49,310 bases of DNA from Eubacterium sp. GTDB taxonomy: Bacteria > Bacillota > Clostridia > Lachnospirales > Lachnospiraceae. The notes under the pieces are model-generated. The model saw only the letters and a program-made list of their open reading frames with translations, ran no database searches and was not told the DNA's origin. Of the stretch, positions 25,474-34,361 are shown piece by piece. A program made the position numbers and the translations under genes. The stretch is taken from positions 1 to 49,310 of the forward strand of contig JAEEGM010000018.1 in assembly GCA_016280325.1 (NCBI GenBank), read 5' to 3'. Each line of letters starts with the position of its first letter. Position 1 is the stretch's first letter.

Positions 25474-28293
25474 ATGAAAAATCTGACGATCGGAATCATG
25501 GCTCATGTGGACGCGGGCAAGACCACGCTGTCCGAGGGACTGTTATACACCGCGGGGATGCTGCGCGAGACGGGACGCGTCGATCATGGCGACGCGTTTC
25601 TGGATACCTATGCCCTGGAGAAGGAGCGCGGGATCACGATCTTTTCCAAGCAGGCGGTGCTTCCCATCGGGACACTGATCGATACACCGGGGCATGTGGA
25701 CTTCGCACCGGAGACCGAGCGGGTGTTGGGAGTGCTTGATTACGCGATTCTCGTGATCAGTGGGACAGACGGTGTTCAGGGACATACCAGGACTTTGTGG
25801 CGTCTTTTGAAGGAATATGAGGTGCCGGTATTATTCTTTATCAACAAAATGGATCTTGCCGGTGCGGATAAAGAGCAATTGATGAGAGAAATGTGCGCAG
25901 AACTCTCGGAAGGATGCGTAGACTTCACCGGGGCGGATCTGACTATGGGGAGTGAGAGTGGGAGTAAAGCTGTTTTGACCGATGAGACGGCCGAAGCGGT
26001 GGCTATGCTCGATGAAACCGTGCTGGAAGCGTATCTCGAGGGGGACGGGATCGATAGGGGAGAGATCCGACGTCTCATCCGGGAAAGAAAACTCTATCCG
26101 TGTCTCTTCGGTTCGGCTTTGAAAAATGAGGGCGTAGCGGAGTTTTACGGACTCCTGCAGGCCTATACGGAAGAGAACTTTGACAGGGAGGATGAGGAGC
26201 AAATATTTGCGGCGCGTGTGTACAAAATCAGTCGTGATGAAAAAGGGGTACGGCTTACGCATATCCGTGTGTTTTCTGGTAAGCTGACACCGAAGACAGA
26301 GTTGGCATATGCGAGTAGGAGTCGTAAGAGTAACGAACAAGAGAGCGCCGACTCCGGTTCTGAGAGAGAGGAAGTCCGTGAGAAGGTGGATCAGATTCGC
26401 CGTTACTCCGGTGCAAAGTTCGAACTTTTGACGGAGGCGGGCGCGGGGATGGTCTGTGCTTTGACGGGGCTGAAGGAGACGTATCCCGGGCAGTGGCTGG
26501 GTGACACCGAGAACCAGCAGGCAGGAGGCTTGCAGGAATCTCGACAAGCACGTTTTGCACGTACATGGATGTATGCGCAGCGTGGCCGAGTTCCTTTGGA
26601 ACCGTTGCTTGAACCGGTGCTGAATTATCGCCTGATTCTTCCGGAGGGAATGCCACCCGTGACGATGCTACCCAGGCTTCGGGAACTGGAGGAGGAGCTT
26701 CCGGAACTTCATATCACCTGGGAGAAGGAAACCGAGGAAATCCATGTCCGCGTGATGGGTAAGGTGCAGACGGAGATCCTGCAGGAGACGGTCAGAGAGC
26801 GCTACGGTGTCGATGTGGCGTTCGGGCAGGCGCAGATCGTCTACAAGGAGACGGTAACTAAGCCGGTTCACGGGATCGGTCACTATGAGCCGTTACGTCA
26901 CTACGCGGAGGCGCATGTGGGGATCGAGCCGCTTCCGCCGGGAAGTGGCGTTCTCGCAGACAGACAGGTGAGCACGGATGAATTGGATCTCAACTGGCAG
27001 CGACTGATCCTGACGCATTTTATGGAGAGAGAACACAAGGGTGTTCGGATCGGAGCGCCACTTACAGACGTGAAGCTTACGGTGATCGGCGGACGGGCGC
27101 ATCTGAAGCATACGGAGGGGGGAGACTTTCGTCAGGCGACCTACCGCGCGATCCGACACGGTCTGATGCAGGCGGAATGCCGTGTATTGGAGCCGTATTA
27201 TAACTTTCGACTTTCGGTTCCTACCGAGCAGGTGGGACGTGCAATGACAGATATAGAGCGGATGTGCGGGCATTTTTCCATGGAAGAGGAGAAGGGCGAA
27301 GGAGCCACGGGAAGCACGCGGTCTGTTCTTATCGGCTACGCGCCGGTGGTGACGATGCAGGACTATGCGGTGGAGGTGTCGGCCTACACCGGCGGTCAGG
27401 GAGAGCTTTCGCTCGCCTTTCACGGATACCTCCCCTGCCATAATGAGGACGAGATCGTGGAGACGGTCGCGTACGATCCCGAGGCCGATGAGAAACATCC
27501 ACCCGGCTCTGTTTTTTGTGCACATGGCGCGGGGTACTATGTGCCGTGGGAAGAGGTGGCAGATATGGCGCATGTGCAGGTGGATTGGCATCCGGAGAGG
27601 ATTATCCGGGTAGATGAGGACGGAACCGTATTCTATGCAGAGGGTGGTGAGACACCTTCGGACGACAGAGAGCTGGCGGCAGAGTACCGACTGCGGATGA
27701 TGGACGAGGCGCTTGGAGTCGAAGAGATCGACGGAATCCTGGCGCAGGCAACACATGCCAATCAACGGGCGCCGAGAAGGTCTCTTAGTAGAGCGAAAGA
27801 AAAGACGATACGTCGTGCGTCGAAGCCGGCGGGAGCGGCTAAGCCAAGGAAGAATAAAGAAAAACTTGGAGACTTCCTTCTCGTGGACGGATATAATGTG
27901 ATCCATGCCTGGAAGGAACTATCCGATCTGGCAAAGGGCGATCTGGAGCAGGCGAGAGGCCGGTTGCAGGATATTCTGTGCAATTACCAGGGGTATCGCG
28001 GCTGTGATGTTATCCTGGTGTTTGATGCCTACCGTGTTGCTTCGCATCCGACGGAGACTTTTGACTATCACAACATTCATGTGGTCTACACGAAGACGGC
28101 GGAGACCGCCGATCAGTATATCGAGCGCTTTACCGTGGAGAAAGCGGAGCGCTATCATGTGACCGTGGTGACGAGTGACGGTCTGGAGCAGATCATCATC
28201 CGTGGGGCGGGTGCGCATCTTTTGTCGGCGAGAGATTTTGAGGCGGAAGTCGCCCATGTGACAGAATCGATCCGGAATCGCGGTGGGGATTGA
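25474..28293 (+). CDS. Tet(M)/EF-G-like translational GTPase fused to YacP/Rae1-type NYN endoribonuclease
   Basis: 939 residues from the ATG at 25474 (MKNLTIGIMAHVDAGKTT); a longer in-frame extension has no family similarity. Residues 1-650 follow the ribosomal protection family: G1 AHVDAGKTT, G2 RGITIFS, G3 DTPGH, G4 NKMD, then EF-G-like domains II-V, ending in the family segment PPGSVFCAHGAGYYVPWEE. The domain IV loop that in Tet(M)/Tet(O) reads YSPVSTP and displaces tetracycline is replaced by TEGGDFR (about residues 547-553), so drug resistance is doubtful. After a basic linker (residues about 755-797), residues 799-939 match YacP/Rae1: FLLVDGYNVIHAW, ILVFDA, ETADQYIE, VVTSDGLEQ. Rae1 of Bacillus cuts mRNA in the ribosomal A site. 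I infer a GTPase that brings a nuclease to the A site. Confidence 0.9.
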   Translation: MKNLTIGIMAHVDAGKTTLSEGLLYTAGMLRETGRVDHGDAFLDTYALEKERGITIFSKQAVLPIGTLIDTPGHVDFAPETERVLGVLDYAILVISGTDGVQGHTRTLWRLLKEYEVPVLFFINKMDLAGADKEQLMREMCAELSEGCVDFTGADLTMGSESGSKAVLTDETAEAVAMLDETVLEAYLEGDGIDRGEIRRLIRERKLYPCLFGSALKNEGVAEFYGLLQAYTEENFDREDEEQIFAARVYKISRDEKGVRLTHIRVFSGKLTPKTELAYASRSRKSNEQESADSGSEREEVREKVDQIRRYSGAKFELLTEAGAGMVCALTGLKETYPGQWLGDTENQQAGGLQESRQARFARTWMYAQRGRVPLEPLLEPVLNYRLILPEGMPPVTMLPRLRELEEELPELHITWEKETEEIHVRVMGKVQTEILQETVRERYGVDVAFGQAQIVYKETVTKPVHGIGHYEPLRHYAEAHVGIEPLPPGSGVLADRQVSTDELDLNWQRLILTHFMEREHKGVRIGAPLTDVKLTVIGGRAHLKHTEGGDFRQATYRAIRHGLMQAECRVLEPYYNFRLSVPTEQVGRAMTDIERMCGHFSMEEEKGEGATGSTRSVLIGYAPVVTMQDYAVEVSAYTGGQGELSLAFHGYLPCHNEDEIVETVAYDPEADEKHPPGSVFCAHGAGYYVPWEEVADMAHVQVDWHPERIIRVDEDGTVFYAEGGETPSDDRELAAEYRLRMMDEALGVEEIDGILAQATHANQRAPRRSLSRAKEKTIRRASKPAGAAKPRKNKEKLGDFLLVDGYNVIHAWKELSDLAKGDLEQARGRLQDILCNYQGYRGCDVILVFDAYRVASHPTETFDYHNIHVVYTKTAETADQYIERFTVEKAERYHVTVVTSDGLEQIIIRGAGAHLLSARDFEAEVAHVTESIRNRGGD

Positions 28294-28319
28294 CGATGGA
28301 CTTGTACCTATGTTATAAT
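28290..28319 (+). promoter_or_regulatory. Promoter of trxA
   Basis: TTGACG at 28290-28295, 18-nt spacer, TATAAT at 28314-28319. The -35 box contains the TGA stop codon of the upstream gene. Confidence 0.75.
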
Positions 28320-28356
28320 CAAAAATGCTTTTATTTTTCGGAAGGGGGTACAGAAT

Positions 28357-28665
28357 ATGGAACCGATAGAAATTACAAGTGAGAACTTTGAGGCAGAAGT
28401 AGTAAATAGCGACAAGCCGGTATTGCTTGATTTCTGGGCACCTTGGTGTGGTCCTTGCAAGATGCTTTCACCGGTCGTGGATGATGTGGCATCGGAGACG
28501 GATGAGATCAAGGTCGGCAAGGTGAACGTCGATGACAACCAGGAGTTGGCTATGAAGTTCAAGACGATGTCGATCCCGACACTGATCGTGTTTAAAAACG
28601 GGGAGGAAGTCAACCGGTCCGTAGGCGTGATCTCGAAGTCGGAGATTCTGGAGCTGGTCAAATAA
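28357..28665 (+). CDS. trxA: Thioredoxin
   Basis: 102 residues, the standard size. The active site WAPWCGPCKM is at about residues 27-36 and the cis-proline loop is MSIPTLIVFK. It is the cytosolic disulfide reductant for ribonucleotide reductase, peroxiredoxins and other targets. The gene has its own promoter and is followed 73 nt later by the gene for its reductase. A small perfect hairpin (TGGGAT/ATCCCA, 28667-28682) lies between them without a T run. An AAGGGGG-type ribosome binding site precedes the ATG. Confidence 0.97.
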   Translation: MEPIEITSENFEAEVVNSDKPVLLDFWAPWCGPCKMLSPVVDDVASETDEIKVGKVNVDDNQELAMKFKTMSIPTLIVFKNGEEVNRSVGVISKSEILELVK

Positions 28666-28738
28666 GTGGGATCGGTATCCCAAACGGGCAGAAGAACCGG
28701 TACAAGCATCAAGTTTAGCAGAATGGAGAGACAGAATT

Positions 28739-29647
28739 ATGATACTGTATGATATGATAATCGTCGGTGCCGGGACGGCGGGGCTTACCGCAGCGATCTA
28801 TGGCACGAGAGCCGGAAAGCGTGTGCTGATCCTGGAGCAGACGACCTACGGCGGGCAGATCATCAACACGCCGGATATCGAGAATTATCCGGGGATTGCG
28901 CATGTCTCGGGCTTTGAGTTTGCCAAGGGACTGTATGATCAGGCAATCTCTCTCGGCGCCGTGTACAAAGCGGAGAAGGTTACGGGCATCGCGGATAACG
29001 GTAAGGTGAAGATTGTCAAAACCGCCGATCGTGAGTATGAGACGAGCGCGGTGATACTTGCTACCGGAGCGAAGAATCGTCCGCTCGGTCTTGACAGGGA
29101 GCAGGAGATGGTTGGCTCCGGTGTGTCGTATTGTGCAACTTGTGACGGAGCATTTTTCAGAAAAATGGACGTTGCTGTCGTGGGCGGAGGCAATACCGCT
29201 CTTGAGGACGCGGCCTTCCTATCGAATTACTGCAACAAGGTGTATGTGATCCACCGCAGAGATCAGTTCCGCGGTGATGAGAAAGATGTGGCATCGCTTC
29301 GCGACAAGGAAAATGTGAAATTTGTCCTGGATTCAGTCGTTACCGGCATACTTGGTTTTGGAATGCTGGAGGGAATCCTCGTGAAAAATGTTAAGAGCGG
29401 GGCGACCGAGGAACTCAAAGTGAGCGGCCTTTTTATCGCGATCGGCCAGCAGCCGGACAATCAGCCTTTTGCTGATCTCGTCGAACTGGACGATCAGGGA
29501 TATATCGTGGCAGATGAGTCCTGCGAGACGGGGACGCCGGGAATCTTTGCCGCCGGTGACTGCCGTACGAAGAGTGTTCGCCAGCTGACGACAGCTGCGG
29601 CCGATGGTGCCGTGGCAGCGTTGGCGGCTGCCAAATATATGGAATAA
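28739..29647 (+). CDS. trxB: Thioredoxin reductase (NADPH)
   Basis: 302 residues, the low-molecular-weight bacterial type. The FAD loop is IIVGAGTAGLTAA near residue 8, the redox CxxC is SYCATCDGAFF (about residues 132-142), the NADPH loop is VAVVGGGNTALEDA, and the C-terminal FAD motif is GIFAAGDCRTKSVRQL. It transfers electrons from NADPH to thioredoxin in the cytosol. It lies directly downstream of trxA; glycogen phosphorylase begins 21 nt after its stop and is probably in the same transcript. Confidence 0.97.
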   Translation: MILYDMIIVGAGTAGLTAAIYGTRAGKRVLILEQTTYGGQIINTPDIENYPGIAHVSGFEFAKGLYDQAISLGAVYKAEKVTGIADNGKVKIVKTADREYETSAVILATGAKNRPLGLDREQEMVGSGVSYCATCDGAFFRKMDVAVVGGGNTALEDAAFLSNYCNKVYVIHRRDQFRGDEKDVASLRDKENVKFVLDSVVTGILGFGMLEGILVKNVKSGATEELKVSGLFIAIGQQPDNQPFADLVELDDQGYIVADESCETGTPGIFAAGDCRTKSVRQLTTAAADGAVAALAAAKYME

Positions 29648-29668
29648 CGGTCAATAGGAGGAAGAATC

Positions 29669-31927
29669 ATGGTCAGTGAAATCTGTCAGAAACTCTATCA
29701 CAGGGATATCAATCGCTGTACGGATGAGGAGGTTTACATCGCCCTGCTGCATCTGGTGAAGCGCGAGGCAAAAAAGAAGGAAGTCGACCTGAAGAAGCAG
29801 AAGAAAAAGCTCTACTATATCTCCGCAGAGTTTCTCATCGGTCGCGTGATCGGGAACAACCTGATCAACCTCGGACTCTGGAGTGAGGTGCGCAAAGAAT
29901 TGCGCATTAAGGGTAAATCTCTCGCCAATATCCTCGAGAGAGAGCCGGAGCCGTCTCTCGGAAACGGCGGACTCGGTCGTCTGGCAGCCTGCTTTCTCGA
30001 TTCGATCGCGACATTGGGACTGCCCGGTGACGGAATCGGTCTTTGCTACCATGATGGACTGTTTTATCAGAAGTTTAAGCGGAACCGTCAGATGGAGTAT
30101 CCGAACGCCTGGCGTGAGAAGCGTTCAATCCTCGGACGCAGTGTGCGGAAATTCCCGGTGAAGTTCGGCGGGTTCAAGGTCAATGCTTCGATGTATGACA
30201 TTCTGATCACAGGCTATGAGAACCGCACGAACCGGCTGCACCTTTTTGATATCGATTCGGTTGATCCGACGATCATCCGCAAGGGGATCGATTTTGACAA
30301 GACCAATATCCGCAAGAATCTGACGCTGTTTTTGTATCCGGATGACAGTGACGATGCCGGTCGTCTGCTTCGCGTGTACCAGCAGTACTTTATGGTAAGC
30401 GCGGGCGCACAGCTGATCCTCGCCGAGGCGAGAGAGCGTGGTTCCAACATTCACGATCTGGCAGATTATGTGGCTATCCAGATCAACGACACGCATCCGT
30501 CGATGGTGATCCCGGAACTGATCCGTCTTTTACTGGAAGAAGACGACATCACCTGGGAAGAGGCGACGAAGATCGTCACGGACATCTGCGCCTACACCAA
30601 CCATACAATCCTGGCGGAAGCTCTGGAAAAATGGCCGCGCAAGTTTATCAAGAAGGTCGCGCCTCAGCTGGTTCCGATTATCGAGCGCCTGAACAAGGAT
30701 GTGAAAGAAAAATACGACAAGCCGGAGCTTGCGATCATTGACAACGAAGACCGGATCCATATGGCCAAGATGGATATGCACTACGGCCACAGCATCAATG
30801 GTGTGGCGGCGCTGCATACGGAGATCCTGAAGAATTCGGAGCTGCATGATTTTTATGAGATCTACCCGGAGAAGTTCAACAACAAGACGAACGGAATCAC
30901 CTTCCGTCGCTGGCTGATGGAATGCAACCGACCGCTTACCCATTTTCTGGATGAGACGATCGGGACCGGATATAAAAAGGATGCGACGGAGTTGAAAAAA
31001 CTCATGGAGCATATCGATGAGGACCGTGCGATGAAGAAGGTTCTCGAGATCAAGCGCAAGAAGAAACTGGAGCTTACCTATTATCTGCGCCATGCCATGC
31101 GCGTGGATGTCGATCCGAATTCGATCTTTGATATTCAGGTTAAGCGCCTGCATGAGTATAAGAGACAACAGTTGAACTGCCTCTATGTGATAAGAAAATA
31201 TCTGGAGATCAAGCGTGGCAAGAGACCTAAGCGCAAGATTACCGTAATCTTTGGCGCGAAGGCGGCGCCGGCCTACACAATCGCCAAGGATATCATTCAT
31301 CTGATCCTGTGTCTGCAGAAACTGATCGAGAAGGACAAGGAGGTTCGTCCGTATCTGCAGGTAGTGATGCTTGAGAACTACAACGTCACGCTCGCGGAGA
31401 GGGTGATCCCGGCCTGCGATATTTCCGAGCAGATCTCACTTGCGAGCCAGGAAGCAAGTGGTACCGGTAACATGAAGTTCATGTTAAACGGTGCGGTCAC
31501 ACTCGGTACGGAAGACGGCGCGAATGTCGAGATCCACGAGCTGGTCGGCGACGAGAACATCTATATCTTCGGTGAGGACTCGCAGACCGTCATCGACCGG
31601 TACGCGAGAGGAGACTATCGCTCCATCGATTATTATGGAAGAAATCCGGTGCTCAAGGAGTGCGTGGACTTCATCGTATGTAAAAAAATGCTGAAGATCG
31701 GCGACAAGAAGCATCTCGGCCGTCTGTATAACGAGTTGCTCAGCAAAGATTGGTTTATGACCGTCCCGGATTTTGATGACTATTGCCAGACAAGAGAGAG
31801 GGCGTATGCCGATTATGAAGATCGACGTGGCTGGGCGAAGAAGATGATAGCGAATATCGCCAATGCCGGATTTTTCTCGTCGGATCGTACGATCGAAGAG
31901 TACAACAGAGACATCTGGAAACTGTAA
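29669..31927 (+). CDS. glgP: Glycogen/starch phosphorylase
   Basis: 752 residues, a little shorter than the 800-830 common in the GT35 family. It removes glucose-1-phosphate from alpha-1,4-glucans. The N-terminal signature [11 protein letters not shown] and [19 protein letters not shown] are present. The C-terminal PLP site is [20 protein letters not shown], where the lysine carries [14 protein letters not shown] is also typical. It is cytosolic. An AGGAGG site fixes the start, and the gene lies 21 nt after trxB in the same orientation. A terminator with a 12-bp stem follows. Confidence 0.96.
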   Translation: MVSEICQKLYHRDINRCTDEEVYIALLHLVKREAKKKEVDLKKQKKKLYYISAEFLIGRVIGNNLINLGLWSEVRKELRIKGKSLANILEREPEPSLGNGGLGRLAACFLDSIATLGLPGDGIGLCYHDGLFYQKFKRNRQMEYPNAWREKRSILGRSVRKFPVKFGGFKVNASMYDILITGYENRTNRLHLFDIDSVDPTIIRKGIDFDKTNIRKNLTLFLYPDDSDDAGRLLRVYQQYFMVSAGAQLILAEARERGSNIHDLADYVAIQINDTHPSMVIPELIRLLLEEDDITWEEATKIVTDICAYTNHTILAEALEKWPRKFIKKVAPQLVPIIERLNKDVKEKYDKPELAIIDNEDRIHMAKMDMHYGHSINGVAALHTEILKNSELHDFYEIYPEKFNNKTNGITFRRWLMECNRPLTHFLDETIGTGYKKDATELKKLMEHIDEDRAMKKVLEIKRKKKLELTYYLRHAMRVDVDPNSIFDIQVKRLHEYKRQQLNCLYVIRKYLEIKRGKRPKRKITVIFGAKAAPAYTIAKDIIHLILCLQKLIEKDKEVRPYLQVVMLENYNVTLAERVIPACDISEQISLASQEASGTGNMKFMLNGAVTLGTEDGANVEIHELVGDENIYIFGEDSQTVIDRYARGDYRSIDYYGRNPVLKECVDFIVCKKMLKIGDKKHLGRLYNELLSKDWFMTVPDFDDYCQTRERAYADYEDRRGWAKKMIANIANAGFFSSDRTIEEYNRDIWKL

Positions 31928-31932
31928 TTACG

Positions 31933-31998
31933 GAACTTTCCAAGTATTTCGCGCGGGTCTTTCGCAGCGTGGGACGCTTGGAAAGTTCTTTTCTTTTT
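31933..31998 (+). terminator. Terminator after glgP (long-loop hairpin)
   Basis: GAACTTTCCAAG (31933-31944) pairs perfectly with CTTGGAAAGTTC (31977-31988), followed by TTTTCTTTTT. The loop is 32 nt, longer than usual. Confidence 0.8.
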
Positions 31999-32027
31999 AT
32001 CTTATTTAAAAATTTTGAAAATAAATC

Positions 32028-32056
32028 TTGACCAACGGTCATTTTTGTGCTACACT
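32028..32056 (+). promoter_or_regulatory. Promoter of the MMPL-TetR-ABC operon
   Basis: TTGACC at 32028-32033, 17-nt spacer, TACACT at 32051-32056. The first operator-like 13-mer overlaps the -35 box. Confidence 0.7.
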
Positions 32057-32081
32057 GTCAATTGTAAAATGACCAAAGTTC
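32029..32081 (+). promoter_or_regulatory. Two 13-bp palindromes, candidate TetR operators
   Basis: TGACCAACGGTCA (32029-32041) is a perfect TGACC/GGTCA palindrome. TGACCAAAGTTCA (32069-32081) is the same motif with one mismatched base in the right arm. They are exactly 40 nt apart, on the same helix face, bracketing the -10 box and start site. The TetR protein encoded downstream at 36488 is the obvious candidate. Confidence 0.7.
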
Positions 32082-32116
32082 AGTTTTGAGACAGTACAAG
32101 AAAGGGAGGAACGAAA

Positions 32117-34195
32117 GTGGGCGTAAGGTATGGTAAATTTATTGCGAAGCATCGCGTCCTGATCATTTTGATCACTCTGATTCTGGTGATCCCGGCGGGG
32201 ATCGGCTACATCTCGACAAAGATCAATTATGATGTGTTGAGTTATCTTCCGAAGTCACTGGAGACGGTGTATGGACAGGATGTCATGGTGGATGAGTTCG
32301 GAATGGGCGCGTTCTCCATGGTAATCGTGGAGAACATGGAGAACAAGGATGTTCAGAAGCTGAAGAAAAAAGTTGAGGAGGTCGAGCACGTCAAGGAAGT
32401 TCTCTGGTATGACGATGCGCTTGATATCACTGTACCGGTTGAGATGCTGCCGGAGCAGCTGCGCAACGCATTATTTACGGATAACGCGACGATGATGATC
32501 GCGCTTTTCGACAACACGACATCGACGGAGACAACGATGGACGCCATCAAAAATATCCGCGAGGTTGTCAAGGACCAGGCGTTTGTCAGCGGTATGGCGG
32601 CGATCACAACGGATATCAAGCAGATCGCGCTGGACGAGATGCCGATCTATGTGGCGGTTGCCGTAGCGCTCACGCTGCTTATCCTGTTGATCACGATGGA
32701 TTCTTTCCTTACCGGCGTGGTTTTCCTCGGCGGTATCGGAATTGCCGTAGTCTTTAACATGGGTACCAACATTTTTATGGGCCAGATTTCCTATCTGACG
32801 CAGGCAATCGCGGCGATCCTGCAGCTCGGTGTTACGATGGACTACTCGATATTCCTGTTGGAGAGTTTCCGTGAGAATAAGGAAAAATACCCCGGCGACA
32901 GTCAGCGAGCCATGGCGCACGCGATTTCCAATACCATGAAGTCGGTTACCAGTAGTTCGATCACAACGATCGTCGGCTTCCTGGCGCTGTGCTTCATGAC
33001 ATTCGGTCTTGGTATGGATATGGGTATCGTCATGGCAAAGGGTGTCGTGATGGGCGTTCTGGTTTGCATCACCTTCCTGCCGGCCGTGGTGCTGTGTCTG
33101 GACAAGGCGATCGAGAAGACGACGCATCGCAGCTTTTTGCCGAGTTTCAAGCGTACATCAAAGGTGATCCACAAGGGGTGGGCGGTATTGTTCATCCTGT
33201 TTTTGGTCATCCTTCCGGTTGCCTGGTATGGAAACGCCAACTATCATACGGTTTACGGTATCGCGGATTCACTGCCGCAGGATCTGCCTTCGGCGATAGC
33301 AAACCACAAGCTGGATGATGATTTCCATATGAACAACCTGCATATCCTGATGCTTCCGAGTGATATGGAGGCGAAGGAGAAAAAAGAGATCAACGCTCAG
33401 ATCAAAAAGGTTGACGGTGTCAAGTGGGTACTTGGTATCAGTTCTCTCGTGGGAGAGAAGTTGCCGGAGGCTATGATTCCGGATCGACTTCGTGAGAAAC
33501 TTTCCGGCAAAGAGCATGAGATCGAGTTTATCTGTTCGAATTATCGAACGTCTACCGACGAGGTCAACAAGCAGGTCGGTGAGATCAATGATATTATCAA
33601 AAAATACGACGAACGGGCGATGATCATCGGAGAAGCACCTCTGACGAAGGACCTGAGAGAAACGACGATAATAGATATCCGAAATGTCAATATCATTTCC
33701 ATCGGGTTCATCTTCCTGATCATTATGATTACGTTCCGGTCGCTCATATTGCCGGCCATCCTGGTGGCCGTCATCGAGTTGGCGATCCTGATCAATATGG
33801 GTATCCCGTTCTACATGGGAACGGATGTATCGTTCGTCGCCAGTATCGTTATCGGTACGATCCAGCTGGGATCGACCGTCGATTACGCGATCCTGATGAC
33901 GAGCCGATACCAAAAGGAACGACTAGGGCGACAAAAGAGCAAACGGGAAGCGATCGCCATTGCGCATTTGTCTTCGATCAAGTCGATCCTTACGAGTGGT
34001 TTGATCATGTTCGCGGCGACATTTGGTGTAACCATGGTAACGAATATCGATCTGATCAAGTCGATCTGTTCGATGTTGGCAAGAGGAGCGTTGATCTCTA
34101 CGGTCTGCGTTATCCTATTCCTGCCGGCGTTGTTGATGGTATTTGACAAGCTGATATGTAAGTTGACATGGAGCATGCGAAAGATTGACTGGTAA
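32117..34195 (+). CDS. MMPL/RND-family membrane transporter
   Basis: 692 residues starting at a GTG with GGGAGG upstream. It has the twofold RND/MMPL layout: one N-terminal helix (VLIILITLILVIPAGIGYIS), an extracellular domain of about 140 residues, five or six helices with the sterol-sensing-like segment LGVTMDYSIFLLESFRENK, then the repeat (helix, extracellular domain, helices with QLGSTVDYAILMTSRYQKE). The paired D-Y in both halves is the proton-relay position of the family. It likely exports lipids or hydrophobic compounds. First gene of a TetR-controlled operon with a secreted heptad-repeat protein, a TetR regulator and an ABC exporter pair. Confidence 0.92.
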   Translation: MGVRYGKFIAKHRVLIILITLILVIPAGIGYISTKINYDVLSYLPKSLETVYGQDVMVDEFGMGAFSMVIVENMENKDVQKLKKKVEEVEHVKEVLWYDDALDITVPVEMLPEQLRNALFTDNATMMIALFDNTTSTETTMDAIKNIREVVKDQAFVSGMAAITTDIKQIALDEMPIYVAVAVALTLLILLITMDSFLTGVVFLGGIGIAVVFNMGTNIFMGQISYLTQAIAAILQLGVTMDYSIFLLESFRENKEKYPGDSQRAMAHAISNTMKSVTSSSITTIVGFLALCFMTFGLGMDMGIVMAKGVVMGVLVCITFLPAVVLCLDKAIEKTTHRSFLPSFKRTSKVIHKGWAVLFILFLVILPVAWYGNANYHTVYGIADSLPQDLPSAIANHKLDDDFHMNNLHILMLPSDMEAKEKKEINAQIKKVDGVKWVLGISSLVGEKLPEAMIPDRLREKLSGKEHEIEFICSNYRTSTDEVNKQVGEINDIIKKYDERAMIIGEAPLTKDLRETTIIDIRNVNIISIGFIFLIIMITFRSLILPAILVAVIELAILINMGIPFYMGTDVSFVASIVIGTIQLGSTVDYAILMTSRYQKERLGRQKSKREAIAIAHLSSIKSILTSGLIMFAATFGVTMVTNIDLIKSICSMLARGALISTVCVILFLPALLMVFDKLICKLTWSMRKIDW

Positions 34196-34299
34196 CAGTA
34201 ATCGGTTGTCTCGCGGCAATAGGAATTGTTTGTGAAAGTGAAAGTGTTAGGTATAGATGTCAAAGTTGTCAGGTAAACAGAAGTAAAGATTGGAGGAAA

Positions 34300-34335
34300 G
34301 TGTGAAAATTGCATTGATATGCCAGTTTTTCACAC
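34300..34335 (+). other. Leader hairpin before the heptad-repeat protein; recurrent leader motif
   Basis: GTGTGAAAA (34300-34308) pairs perfectly with TTTTCACAC (34327-34335). A GTG at 34302 preceded by GGAGG could initiate an in-frame peptide starting MKIALICQFFTLRF that runs into the next gene, whose ATG at 34362 has its own GGAGG. The core ATGCCAGTTTTTCACACTAC (34319-34338) resembles the leaders at 13143 and 42608. In 34196-34361 I saw no convincing promoter. Confidence 0.4.
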
Positions 34336-34361
34336 TACGCTTCGGAATGGAGGAAACGACA

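Noticed and set aside
25474-28293. Calling this gene a tetracycline resistance determinant
   Set aside because: The YSPVSTP loop is missing, a nuclease domain is fused, and no mobile element is nearby.
28667-28682. TGGGAT/ATCCCA hairpin between trxA and trxB as a terminator
   Set aside because: The stem is short and no T run follows; trxA and trxB are likely co-transcribed.
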